A DNA stretch of 64,000 nt. It comes from Paenibacillus_AB hodogayensis (GTDB taxonomy: Bacteria; Bacillota; Bacilli; Paenibacillales; NBRC-103111). The notes below the pieces were generated by a model, which was given only the letters and a program-made list of their open reading frames with translations, did no database searches and was not told where the DNA came from. The stretch spans positions 310,001 to 374,000 of the forward strand of contig NZ_BAAAYO010000001.1 in the NCBI RefSeq assembly GCF_039536325.1, written 5' to 3'. Below are positions 51,763 through 60,439 of the stretch, in pieces. Every line of letters begins with the position of its first letter. Position 1 is the stretch's first letter. A program made the translations under genes and the position numbers.

Positions 51763-52662
51763 TTACGCTTCTTCCAAGTAGCCGGACCCTTCGACAATGT
51801 CCTGCCAGGGCAAATAAGTCGCTTCTGCCGCGGTTTTGCCGCTCCGCCGCAAATAAGACGTAACGATCCGGTAGCCGACGGCGTAACCCGCGTAAGGCGG
51901 CAGACCCTTTTTGGCAAAACCGTAAGCATCCCCTTCCAGATCGCCGAACATGTATCCGCGAATGTCATTGAAGCCGGATACGTGCAGCGCTTCCCGGTAG
52001 CGCGGCTTGACTTCCTCGTGCCCCGCCTCGTCCAGGACGGATACCCACGGTCCTAGCCGTTCCTCGCCGTACAGCTCGGCGGCGAACGCTTCGGCCAGCC
52101 CCTCCATGACCAGGTATTGACCTACGGTCGTATCCCGGGTCCACGGCTCGTACGACAGCCGCACGTTATGGTGAAGCTCGTGCGCCACGATGGCCGGCAG
52201 GCGCGGTATGTTGTACGCGCTCGGCCATACAATCACGATCGCCTGTCCCGGCGTACCGCCGGAACCGGTATAGCCGGGCGGCTCGGCGAATTTGTGCGAA
52301 TCCGCCAGCGCCAACGTGAACAGCACGTCTTGCGGTACGATCCCGTGCGCCTCCGGCCGCAGCCTGTCAATCGTCTGCCTGGCCGCTTCCACACAGCCTT
52401 CCCAGGTCCCGGCCCGCTCCAGCAGCGTCAGCGCGCGCAGCCCCTCCTCTTCGGACGGCGCTCCGGTCGGGTCGTACAATCCCATCAGCCTGACAGGGTC
52501 CGGTCTATCCCCGCCGGCGGCGGGGATTCTAGCCAGTATCGTTTCCCAGATCGGCTGCAGCGGTTCCACGACCAGCTCCCGGTACAGCTCCGCGCGCCGC
52601 TCCGGCTCCGCCTCCAGTACCGTACGTTGGCTGCGGAGCGTGTCAATTGCGTTAATGTTCAT
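51763..52662 (-). CDS. DUF2268-type putative zinc metalloprotease
   Basis: A 299-residue protein. IVAHELHHNVRLSYEPW contains the zinc-binding HExxH motif, and VMEGLAEAFAAELYG provides the downstream glutamate typical of this gluzincin-like family. GYAVGYRIVTSYLRR is another family landmark. No signal peptide, so it should act in the cytosol; substrates of the family are largely unknown. GAGGAGGG precedes the ATG by 7 nt. Confidence 0.83.
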   Translation of the reverse strand: MNINAIDTLRSQRTVLEAEPERRAELYRELVVEPLQPIWETILARIPAAGGDRPDPVRLMGLYDPTGAPSEEEGLRALTLLERAGTWEGCVEAARQTIDRLRPEAHGIVPQDVLFTLALADSHKFAEPPGYTGSGGTPGQAIVIVWPSAYNIPRLPAIVAHELHHNVRLSYEPWTRDTTVGQYLVMEGLAEAFAAELYGEERLGPWVSVLDEAGHEEVKPRYREALHVSGFNDIRGYMFGDLEGDAYGFAKKGLPPYAGYAVGYRIVTSYLRRSGKTAAEATYLPWQDIVEGSGYLEEA

Positions 52663-52743
52663 GGTTGTGCCCTCCTCTTTCGGGCTTCAATGGCCCGTTG
52701 GAGAGAATACTACCGGTTGACGCAGCGTAAATGTCAATCTTTT

Positions 52744-55410
52744 TTATCGTCCGAGCCTCAGCCGATACGTCTGGATTTTCCAGGGACCGAGCCGGATATC
52801 GAACGCATCGGCTTCATGGGGGACGGCGGCGCCGGACCGTTCATCCAACGCCGCCTCGTTCACCTCCGCCAGCGTGCGGAAGCAAGTAAACCTGGCGGAG
52901 GATTCCCGATCCGAGACGTTGTAGCAGCGCACGATCAATTCGTCGTCGTCCCCGATGTCCGGCCGCTTGATGACGCTTATGCAAATATCGGAACGCGACA
53001 GTTCGAAATAACAGACCGGCGCGGCTGGAGCGCTATCGTCTCCGACCTTGCCGGTTGCGGCATACAGATCGGTCTGCAAACATTCCTGCAGCCGGATCAG
53101 CTCCGCCGGCGTGACGGCATCGTCCAGTACGGCGAGCGCATACTTAAACCTCAATACCCCTTCCAGCTGACCGTCTTCCTCTCCGTCCGTCTGACGGGTT
53201 TTGGCAAACGAGCGGAACAGCGTCACATCAATCGTCCCTTGATCGTCGTCGCGCCCGGCGCATTCGTGCAGGCCGAAAGCCGATACGAACGCCAGCCCCG
53301 TTCCGTCTTGTCTGCGCTTGCCGACAATGCCGCCCATTTGCTTTTCGGGAACATCGCATTCCTTCCAGTCCTGCGTTTCCGCACGGATACCGGTCTTCCG
53401 CTCGACGAAGGCAAACGGCTGGTTGACAAAATAATGCGAGTCCGGCACGCCCGTAGGAACGGCCAGCCGCAGCCGGTGGTTCCGCGCCCGATTGTCGATC
53501 TCGGTCTCCACGTCTACGTGCGCCGCTCCTTTGGACAATCCGATCCGGGAACGAACGGTCAGGACGACCGTGTCGTCAGAGCGCCGCAGCCCGTGCGTCC
53601 CCTGCTCCATGAATCGCGGCACCCGCAGCTCGTGAGTGATGCGGAAGACGGTGCGCACCGGACCGTTCTCCACCGTTTCAATCGTGCAAGGCGCGCCATA
53701 GCTTGCGACCAGACGGTCTTCGACCGGATTGACGTGATACCAGCCATCGCCGATTTCCCCGTCGTCCTGGTAGCTCAGCAGATGGTCGTATCCGATCCCG
53801 GCTTGCTTGTCGTACAGGGCGATTGTGCCGTTGTCGCGGACCGTCAGCCGGACCCGCTCGTTCTCCGCCGCCCGCTCCTGTCCCGACATCCGCTCCAAGT
53901 AACGCGAAGGCTTCGCACCGGGAACGATCTTATATTGGGCTTTCCCCATCGCGGGGACGTCCACCTCCAGGGAGACGGTATGACGGTCCGCAATCTTCGC
54001 CTCGCCCCCGACTCCCTTCACCGTCGTTCGCTTCCTCATCCGGCACAAGCCGTACGGAATTTCTTCGCCGCGATGATCGTACACCGTAAAGCTGTTTTTC
54101 TCCTCATAGCCGAAAGGCTCCTGATAGCGGGCAGGGTAGTCCGGCTCGAAATCGATGTCCACTGTCGCGACGCCCCGTCGGGGAAACGGCAGCGGGTTCC
54201 ACAGCGTGACCATCCTCGCAGCCCCGGGATGACTCGTTGCCGGGACAGCCGTCTCCCGGCTCATAACGGTCCGGATGACTTGCCGGGACAGCTCCCGCGT
54301 CTGATCGAACCGGTACAGCATATCCCGGTGCACCTGATCGATCGAACAGCCGCAAATCGAATCGTGCGGATGGTTTTGCAGCAAGTAGCGGTAAGCGAGA
54401 TCGACAAAAGCTCGCTGCACGGGAAACCCGCGCAGCGCGGACAAGGCGGCCAGCGGCTCGACCCATTTTTCCAGCAGCGTCTGGCATTCGTCGTTCGCCT
54501 GCTTCAACGGATACCGGCTGGACAGCGTATGGGTGATCAAATAATTGGACCCCGGCGCTTTTCCGGGCTCGTTCAGCTCTCCCGACCGGACAGGAAGCTC
54601 CTGCCGGTATGCTTCCAACTGCTCGCCCATCCGTTCCAGATTGACATGGAGCACGTCGGCTTCCGGGTACAGCTCGCGAATCATGTTCAAATAATCCGGC
54701 GTATTCGGACGAATCCGGGCGTGGTCCTGACTATCCATGAGTAGACATACGGGAACCGGACTCCGTCCCAGCTCCCGGTCCACGGCGGTCCGGATGAGCT
54801 GCTTCGTATCGTCAGGGCTCAAGCCCCGGCGCTCCGCTTCCATCAGGACGACCAGAAACGCTCCGTAGGAGCTCGCATCCTGCAGCTTGAAGGTGATGCA
54901 CTCGCTCCCGTCCGGGGAGCGCCAACGAAAGTGAGCCGGCACATCGTGCTCGTTGACCCCTCTGCCAAGGATTGCGTACGGGATGCCGAAGCCGTTAAAA
55001 ATTTGCGGCATTTGGGCGATATGGCCGAAAATATCGCAAACGTACCCGTATTTCCACGGCTCGGTTCCCCATTCTTGGCATATGCGCCGTCCTGTCAGCA
55101 AATTGCGGATCAGGCTTTCGCCGGACAATACATATTCATCGGGCATGACGTACCACGGGCCGATGACGATCCGGCCGTCTTGAATAAGCCGGGCCAACCG
55201 TTCCCGTTGAGCAGGCTCGATCGCCAGGTAATCGTCCAGCACGATCGTCTGGCCATCCAGATGAAAAGTCGTAAACTCCGGACGCCGCTCCAGCTCTTCG
55301 ATCATTTCGTTCATGACCGCCACAAGCCGGAAGCGAAAACCCTGGAACGATTCGTACCACTCCCGGTCCCAATGGGTGCTGGAAAAGTAATAGATGGATG
55401 GCTGCTTCAT
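52744..55410 (-). CDS. Alpha-mannosidase, glycoside hydrolase family 38
   Basis: An 888-residue enzyme. SSTHWDREWY gives the zinc ligands His13 and Asp15; VCDIFGHIAQMPQIF contains the nucleophile Asp126; NHPHDSICGCSIDQVH is the later zinc-binding segment. Beta-rich domains make up the C-terminal half, as in MngB-type enzymes. With no signal peptide it should trim imported mannosides or mannosylglycerate-like compounds in the cytosol. GGGAGGGG precedes the ATG. It is divergent from an AraC gene, its likely activator. No transporter genes are adjacent. Confidence 0.92.
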   Translation of the reverse strand: MKQPSIYYFSSTHWDREWYESFQGFRFRLVAVMNEMIEELERRPEFTTFHLDGQTIVLDDYLAIEPAQRERLARLIQDGRIVIGPWYVMPDEYVLSGESLIRNLLTGRRICQEWGTEPWKYGYVCDIFGHIAQMPQIFNGFGIPYAILGRGVNEHDVPAHFRWRSPDGSECITFKLQDASSYGAFLVVLMEAERRGLSPDDTKQLIRTAVDRELGRSPVPVCLLMDSQDHARIRPNTPDYLNMIRELYPEADVLHVNLERMGEQLEAYRQELPVRSGELNEPGKAPGSNYLITHTLSSRYPLKQANDECQTLLEKWVEPLAALSALRGFPVQRAFVDLAYRYLLQNHPHDSICGCSIDQVHRDMLYRFDQTRELSRQVIRTVMSRETAVPATSHPGAARMVTLWNPLPFPRRGVATVDIDFEPDYPARYQEPFGYEEKNSFTVYDHRGEEIPYGLCRMRKRTTVKGVGGEAKIADRHTVSLEVDVPAMGKAQYKIVPGAKPSRYLERMSGQERAAENERVRLTVRDNGTIALYDKQAGIGYDHLLSYQDDGEIGDGWYHVNPVEDRLVASYGAPCTIETVENGPVRTVFRITHELRVPRFMEQGTHGLRRSDDTVVLTVRSRIGLSKGAAHVDVETEIDNRARNHRLRLAVPTGVPDSHYFVNQPFAFVERKTGIRAETQDWKECDVPEKQMGGIVGKRRQDGTGLAFVSAFGLHECAGRDDDQGTIDVTLFRSFAKTRQTDGEEDGQLEGVLRFKYALAVLDDAVTPAELIRLQECLQTDLYAATGKVGDDSAPAAPVCYFELSRSDICISVIKRPDIGDDDELIVRCYNVSDRESSARFTCFRTLAEVNEAALDERSGAAVPHEADAFDIRLGPWKIQTYRLRLGR

Positions 55411-55472
55411 GCTGTTCCCCTCCCTTCTTTGGATTATAATAGAAGTACCCGTATGAAGGAGACGATCCTCCC

Positions 55473-56375
55473 ATGGCGTATAAGCGCGTACCGCTCCATC
55501 AGGAAATTGTCATCGATGCGATCATTACGTTCCATTATTACGAGCTGTCAGGTTCGTACTACACGCGAGGCGAACGCCACGATTTCTGGGAGTTCGTCTA
55601 TGTCGATAAGGGTGAGCTGCTCGTTCGCACGGACAGCGGCAAGTTCACGCTTCGGCAAGGCGAGATTGTCTTCTACAAGCCGAACGAGTTTCACGGAGGC
55701 GGGTCCGCGGAGCATGCGCCGCCGAATCTGATCATCGTCACCTTCGACTGCTCCTCCGCGGCCATGCAGCTTTTCGAGAACAAGCGGTTCCGGATCGACG
55801 AACAAGAACGTCTGCTGCTGACGATGCTTGTGGAGGAAGGCTACAATGCGCTCACTCCGCGTCTTGACAAGCCGTTCAAACGGGTACTGCGCAAAAACAA
55901 ACATGCGCCGTTCGGCAGCGAGCAGATGATCAAAACGTATCTGGAGCAGCTGCTGATCCGTTTCGCCCGCCGTCTGACGCAAACGGAAAACCCGCCGAAG
56001 CTGGCGTCGACGACGAATGAAAATATGGAGAACGAGTTGACCCGGCAAATTATCGGGTACATGTCGGAGCATGTGGAAAGCCATATGACGCTTCAGCACA
56101 TTTGCCGCCAGTTCTCCGTCGGCCGCTCCCAATTGTCGCGCGCCTTCAAACTGAAAACCGGCTCCGGCGTCATCGAATATTTCCACCGTCTCAAGATCGA
56201 AAAAGCCAAGACGCTCATTCGCCAGGAAGCTTTCAATTACACGGAAATCGCCGAACGGCTCGGGTACAGCAGCATTCATTACTTCTCCCGCCAGTTCAAG
56301 CGGACCACGAATATGACGCCGACCGAATATGCCCGATCCGTCCGGGCCAGAATCGCCCGCGGCAAGCAGCCTTGA
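55473..56375 (+). CDS. AraC-family transcriptional regulator
   Basis: A 300-residue regulator with an N-terminal cupin (RHDFWEFVYVDKGELLVR, then KPNEFHGGG) and a C-terminal double helix-turn-helix ending RLGYSSIHYFSRQFKRTTNMTP. AAGGAG precedes the ATG and TATAAT lies at 55435-55440. Divergent from the alpha-mannosidase gene by only 62 bp, so the promoters overlap and cross-regulation is likely. Its stop is 10 bp from the end of the convergent beta-helix gene. Confidence 0.88.
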   Translation: MAYKRVPLHQEIVIDAIITFHYYELSGSYYTRGERHDFWEFVYVDKGELLVRTDSGKFTLRQGEIVFYKPNEFHGGGSAEHAPPNLIIVTFDCSSAAMQLFENKRFRIDEQERLLLTMLVEEGYNALTPRLDKPFKRVLRKNKHAPFGSEQMIKTYLEQLLIRFARRLTQTENPPKLASTTNENMENELTRQIIGYMSEHVESHMTLQHICRQFSVGRSQLSRAFKLKTGSGVIEYFHRLKIEKAKTLIRQEAFNYTEIAERLGYSSIHYFSRQFKRTTNMTPTEYARSVRARIARGKQP

Positions 56376-56385
56376 TGCGCGATGA

Positions 56386-58161
56386 TCAGGTGATGGTCGA
56401 GTAGATGGGAATAAATCCGATGGAGTTCCCGTCTTTATCGAAAATTGGAAATTTGCGCGCGACCACCCCAAGAGTGGAAGCGGTTACAGTCCCGTTCGTG
56501 CTGATGCCCGCATTCAAAGTGGAGAATACGTTCGGCGTCGTTCCCGGGTCGTAGCCGATTTTGCGGAGCGCGACGTTCTCGATCGTATTCATGATGCAGT
56601 TGATGTTCGTTTCGGTCCCGAAGCAATAAATGCCGTAATTGGTCTGGCCCGTCACGCCGATCATCACATTGCCGACGATATGACAGCCCGAGATGCCGGT
56701 ATTCAGCGCGATGCCGAACGAACCGCCGTATATGTAGCAGCCTTCGATGACCACCCGCTCGCATACCCCCTGCGACTGAATGCCGGCATTCGTCGTATTG
56801 TAAATGTGACAGTTGGCGATCATGATATCGCTTGCGTTGAACAAAATGCCTTGCGTTCCGGCTCCGTTGATCCGGATATTTTCCAGCGTCAGCCCGATAA
56901 TTTTGCCGCCCTGCTGTCTCGCATATACCGAGGGTCCGGAACCGGCCACCCGTTCCATCGTCACATTGGACACTCTGGTGTTCAGCAAAGCGCCCGGCGA
57001 CGCGTTCGGGGTGCCGATCTGGATGCCTCCCGTATTCGAGGCGCTCCAGTCGTAAATCGTCAGCCCGTCGATGAAGTTTCCGGTAACGTCTTGCGTCGAA
57101 GCATTCGTAATCGCCGCCCCCGCGCCGCATTGCTTGGCCGTGCAGCCGATAATCCCCGACAGGCTGGACTTCTCGATAACAAACCCAGTATCCGTGCAGT
57201 TCAGGGCGATGCAGTTCATAATCAAATTTTGCAAGCCGCTCGTGTACACGCCGTCCGACGCTTTCCCGGCGACGCCGCAATCCTTCAGGATACAGCCGGT
57301 CACCTTGCAGCGCGTCGAATTGCCGCCAAGCGCGATCCCGACTCCCGGTATGCCTCCTCCGCCCACCGTATTTTGCACGACGCAACGGTCTACGGACGAA
57401 TCGGTGCAGCTTGCAAGCAGAATGGCCACCGTCCGCACCGTCAATCCGGGCCGGTTCGCCTGATTGGCATCCACGACCATATCGGCAATCTCGATCCCGC
57501 CGAGCCCGCTGGCCGCAATCATCGTCTCGTAGTTGGAGCTGTCAGCCGCCTTGACAATCGTCGAGCTTCCGCTCCCCATCAGCTTGACCTTCGAATAGGG
57601 GATGCTGAGCGCCGAGCTGACGATGTAGGTCCCCGACGGCAAATGTACCGCCCCCCCGCCCGCGAGGCTGTTGAGGGCGGCCTGGATCGCCGCCGTATCG
57701 TCGGTGCTCCCGTCCCCTTTCGCCCCGAACCATCCCGCATGGACCGGACCGTCATAGAGGCGTTTAAATCGGCTCCCGGCTGTGCCGACCAGCACTAAGC
57801 CCGTATTGTCCGGAGAGACGGTATCGCCGGGATCGTACGCATAATGCCCCTCCTGACCGGGATTGGTTACGTAAAAGACCGATCCGGCCGCCGGGGCGGT
57901 CATGGCCCTCAGCTCCGCTACCGTCGCCGGGACGACGCAGCTGTCGCAGCCCGCCGCCAAGCCGTATACCGTTCCCGTCACCGAGCCCGCGGGAGCGGCC
58001 AAGCCGACGGCCCCATTCATGAGCGCTCCGGCGGTCATGCCTGCGCCGGCCATCCCGATAGCGGCAAGGAGCTTCCTTCTGCTGAGCGGGGCAGTCGCTC
58101 CTTCCCTGTTACGCTCTCCCCGATCCTGCCTATCCGCAGCTGATTCCTCTGGTGTATGCAT
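56386..58161 (-). CDS. Tat-exported right-handed beta-helix (pectate lyase superfamily) protein
   Basis: A 591-residue paralogue of the protein at 37236. S27-R-R-K-L-L followed by AAIGMAGAGMTAGALM is a Tat signal. HAGWFGAKGDGSTDDTAAI is the start of the pectate-lyase-3 domain, and long runs of parallel beta-helix coils follow (many C-x-I-x-N-C-type rungs, e.g. NLIMNCIALNCTDTGFVIE). The C-terminal inserted domain of the other copy is missing. The ATG at 58161 follows GGGAGG by 9 nt. It lies downstream of a zinc-type dehydrogenase and an AraC gene on the same strand. Substrate unknown. Confidence 0.8.
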   Translation of the reverse strand: MHTPEESAADRQDRGERNREGATAPLSRRKLLAAIGMAGAGMTAGALMNGAVGLAAPAGSVTGTVYGLAAGCDSCVVPATVAELRAMTAPAAGSVFYVTNPGQEGHYAYDPGDTVSPDNTGLVLVGTAGSRFKRLYDGPVHAGWFGAKGDGSTDDTAAIQAALNSLAGGGAVHLPSGTYIVSSALSIPYSKVKLMGSGSSTIVKAADSSNYETMIAASGLGGIEIADMVVDANQANRPGLTVRTVAILLASCTDSSVDRCVVQNTVGGGGIPGVGIALGGNSTRCKVTGCILKDCGVAGKASDGVYTSGLQNLIMNCIALNCTDTGFVIEKSSLSGIIGCTAKQCGAGAAITNASTQDVTGNFIDGLTIYDWSASNTGGIQIGTPNASPGALLNTRVSNVTMERVAGSGPSVYARQQGGKIIGLTLENIRINGAGTQGILFNASDIMIANCHIYNTTNAGIQSQGVCERVVIEGCYIYGGSFGIALNTGISGCHIVGNVMIGVTGQTNYGIYCFGTETNINCIMNTIENVALRKIGYDPGTTPNVFSTLNAGISTNGTVTASTLGVVARKFPIFDKDGNSIGFIPIYSTIT

Positions 58162-58339
58162 AGCAGCGTTCCTCCCATTCGTTTCTGATACTGGAAGCGT
58201 TCGCAAGATGCGGCAACCGGTGCGCGATCCAACCTGCCGGTCTTCCCTTGCACCTTGGTTATTATGATAGGCGGAATCGGGGCATCCATCTTTATCCATC
58301 CATCCGGTTTATTTGCACATTCGTCTCAAATTGATTTCT

Positions 58340-59341
58340 TCAAACGTCCACTTTCGTCCAATCGAATAGCACGCCCATGGCCGAGCTCCGGTTGTTGGCC
58401 AATAATTCGTACGCCTCGACAGCCTTTACCGGGGAATAGCGATGGGTGATCAGAGAGGATACGTCCATCCGGCCTTGGGCGATGTAACGCAAGAATAGTG
58501 CGGTCATAGCCGGGTGGTCCCACGATTTGTAATCCATCGTCCCGTGAATGCCGAGAATCGATACGGAATTCGACACGACATTGCGGCCCATTTCTTGCCG
58601 GGAAGGGGTAGCCGTATCGCCCAGCAGCACGACGCGCCCCAGCGGCTTGACCAGTCTGGTTGCCTGAGAGAGGGCCGCCGGATGGCCGGTCACATCGAAC
58701 ACGACGTCGAGCAGGCTGCCGCCCGTGCCGCTTCGGATCGTTTCCTGCGCGGCGTCCGCCCCCATCGCCAGCCGGCGAATGCCCGGACGTTCCCGGAGCT
58801 GCTGCAGACGGCTTTCCGCCGGATCGATGGCATAAATCTCTTTGACCCCGGACAGGTAGGCATATTGCGCAACCAGCTGCCCCAGAATGCCGAGTCCGAC
58901 CACGCCGACCGTTTCCCCGAGCTGCAGCTCCGCCCGTCTTACGCCAAGCTGCGTCGTTTTCGCCAAATTGACCCACACGCCCTGCTCAGCTTCGATTCCT
59001 GCGGGAAGCAAACTTACCCGCTTCGAGTCCGTTTTGAAATATTGCGAATGCGAATGCTCGACGAACACGAGGTCGCCTTTGCGCAAGCCTTGAACGTCCG
59101 ATCCGGCGTCGAGCACTTCGGCTACCATTGAATAGCCGGGGCGAAACGGGTACTTTACCCAAGCGGACCAGTTCGTATCCGGATCGAATACCCCCTTCAA
59201 ACATTGCAGCTCCGTTCCCGTGCTGATCAGGGAGCAGCGTGCGGCACACAGCACTTCGGCCGGACCGAGCGCGGGGTCGAATGTTTCCTTGCGAACCTCC
59301 ACCTTTTCTTTTTCCGTGAACACAACCGTAATAGCCTCCAC
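58340..59341 (-). CDS. Medium-chain (zinc-type) alcohol dehydrogenase family protein
   Basis: A 333-residue protein. GETVGVVGLGILGQLVAQYA is the NAD(P)-binding Rossmann motif. The N-terminal catalytic domain reads CAARCSLISTGTELQCLKG, lacking the usual GHE zinc motif, as in the sugar-cluster branch of the family. The GTG start at 59341 follows GGAGGAGG by 7 nt; the longer frame to 59386 has no site. Preceded by an AraC gene and followed by the beta-helix gene. It probably oxidises a sugar alcohol or keto-sugar; the missing zinc residues make the exact chemistry unclear. Confidence 0.82.
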   Translation of the reverse strand: MEAITVVFTEKEKVEVRKETFDPALGPAEVLCAARCSLISTGTELQCLKGVFDPDTNWSAWVKYPFRPGYSMVAEVLDAGSDVQGLRKGDLVFVEHSHSQYFKTDSKRVSLLPAGIEAEQGVWVNLAKTTQLGVRRAELQLGETVGVVGLGILGQLVAQYAYLSGVKEIYAIDPAESRLQQLRERPGIRRLAMGADAAQETIRSGTGGSLLDVVFDVTGHPAALSQATRLVKPLGRVVLLGDTATPSRQEMGRNVVSNSVSILGIHGTMDYKSWDHPAMTALFLRYIAQGRMDVSSLITHRYSPVKAVEAYELLANNRSSAMGVLFDWTKVDV

Positions 59342-59443
59342 CGTAAAACCTCCTCCAAGGAATGATTTATGCGTCCTTATGAGCATTGTAGCGGTTTCGG
59401 CCAGCGAACAAGTAGAGCATGGCTTTGTTGATATTTAACACTT

Positions 59444-60274
59444 TTACAGGTCGAACAAGCTCCTGTACTGGCCCGGGGAAATGCCCGTATAGGTCTTGAA
59501 CAGGCGAGTAAACGTCTGGATATCGTTAAACCCGAGCATGCGGCTGATTTCGGTAATATTCCATTCCCGCATTTCCAATAGCGATTTCGCCTTGGCTATT
59601 TTGATTTCCCGATGCAGCATAATCGGCGATTTGCCGAACAGCTCCTTGAAATGGTTGCTGACATAGGTCGGATTCATGTGCAGCTCTGCGGCCATTTCCT
59701 TTAACGTAAGCGGCATTTCCGGATGCGTAACCATCCTCAGCAGGATGGACAAAAAGCTGTGCGGCGGCTGCGTGCTCCGTTCGGCGTCGGTGTGCTCGAA
59801 AGCGTTGTCCAGCAGCAAATAAAGCAGCTCGAGCGACTTCGCCTTTTGCAAAATGACGTTCGGCAAAGGGCTGCCTTCCCGTGAGGTGGAGCGCATGAAT
59901 TCGTCGAACACCGCCTCGAATTTTTCGTGATTTTTCAACGGATAAATGTAAGGGATTTGCAGCAACGGCAGCACGTCGACCAGATTATGAATCTTGTACG
60001 TAAAATGCCACCAGAGAAACTCGGTTTCCTCGTCGCTGTCTTTATACTGGTCATGCTCCAGGAAAGTCGGAATAAAAATGACGCTTCCCGGATGAATGTC
60101 GTAGATGCGGTCACGAATTTTCAGCTTGGCCGAGCCGTTTTTCACATAGGTCATCATATAAAAGAGCGGAAACACGCGGTTCCGGTAGTTCATCTCGCGG
60201 CGTCGATGCACGTTGAATTGAAGCACTTTCAGCTCCGCGGCTTCCAGCAAGGCGGAAATAACGTCATCTTTCAT
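59444..60274 (-). CDS. AraC-family transcriptional regulator
   Basis: A 276-residue regulator: cupin part (MMTYVKNGSAKLKIRDR, then FIPTFLEHDQY) and C-terminal double helix-turn-helix ending MLGFNDIQTFTRLFKTYTGISP. It lies 100 bp upstream of the dehydrogenase gene on the same strand and may regulate that gene and the beta-helix gene behind it. Confidence 0.88.
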   Translation of the reverse strand: MKDDVISALLEAAELKVLQFNVHRRREMNYRNRVFPLFYMMTYVKNGSAKLKIRDRIYDIHPGSVIFIPTFLEHDQYKDSDEETEFLWWHFTYKIHNLVDVLPLLQIPYIYPLKNHEKFEAVFDEFMRSTSREGSPLPNVILQKAKSLELLYLLLDNAFEHTDAERSTQPPHSFLSILLRMVTHPEMPLTLKEMAAELHMNPTYVSNHFKELFGKSPIMLHREIKIAKAKSLLEMREWNITEISRMLGFNDIQTFTRLFKTYTGISPGQYRSLFDL

Positions 60275-60391
60275 GGAGCTCCGTCCTTCCGGGGTATGGC
60301 TTCTTGTGCCATCTTACACCCGAACCCGGTACGGCTGCTACATGCAATTCCGGATATTCTCCCTGCTCGCCGCGCTTTGTCCGGACAGCGC

Positions 60392-60420
60392 AAAAATAAC
60401 CATGCCCGGAAGGCATGGTT
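60392..60420 (-). terminator. Intrinsic terminator of mprF
   Basis: AACCATGCC (60398-60406) pairs perfectly with GGCATGGTT (60412-60420); on the minus strand it is followed by ATTTTTG. Confidence 0.82.
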
Positions 60421-60439
60421 GGCAAGGTTCCCGCTTCGC

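Noticed and set aside
52117..54744. 875-residue open frame opposite the alpha-mannosidase gene
   Set aside because: Antisense shadow with Arg-rich, domain-free translation; GH38 motifs lie on the minus strand.
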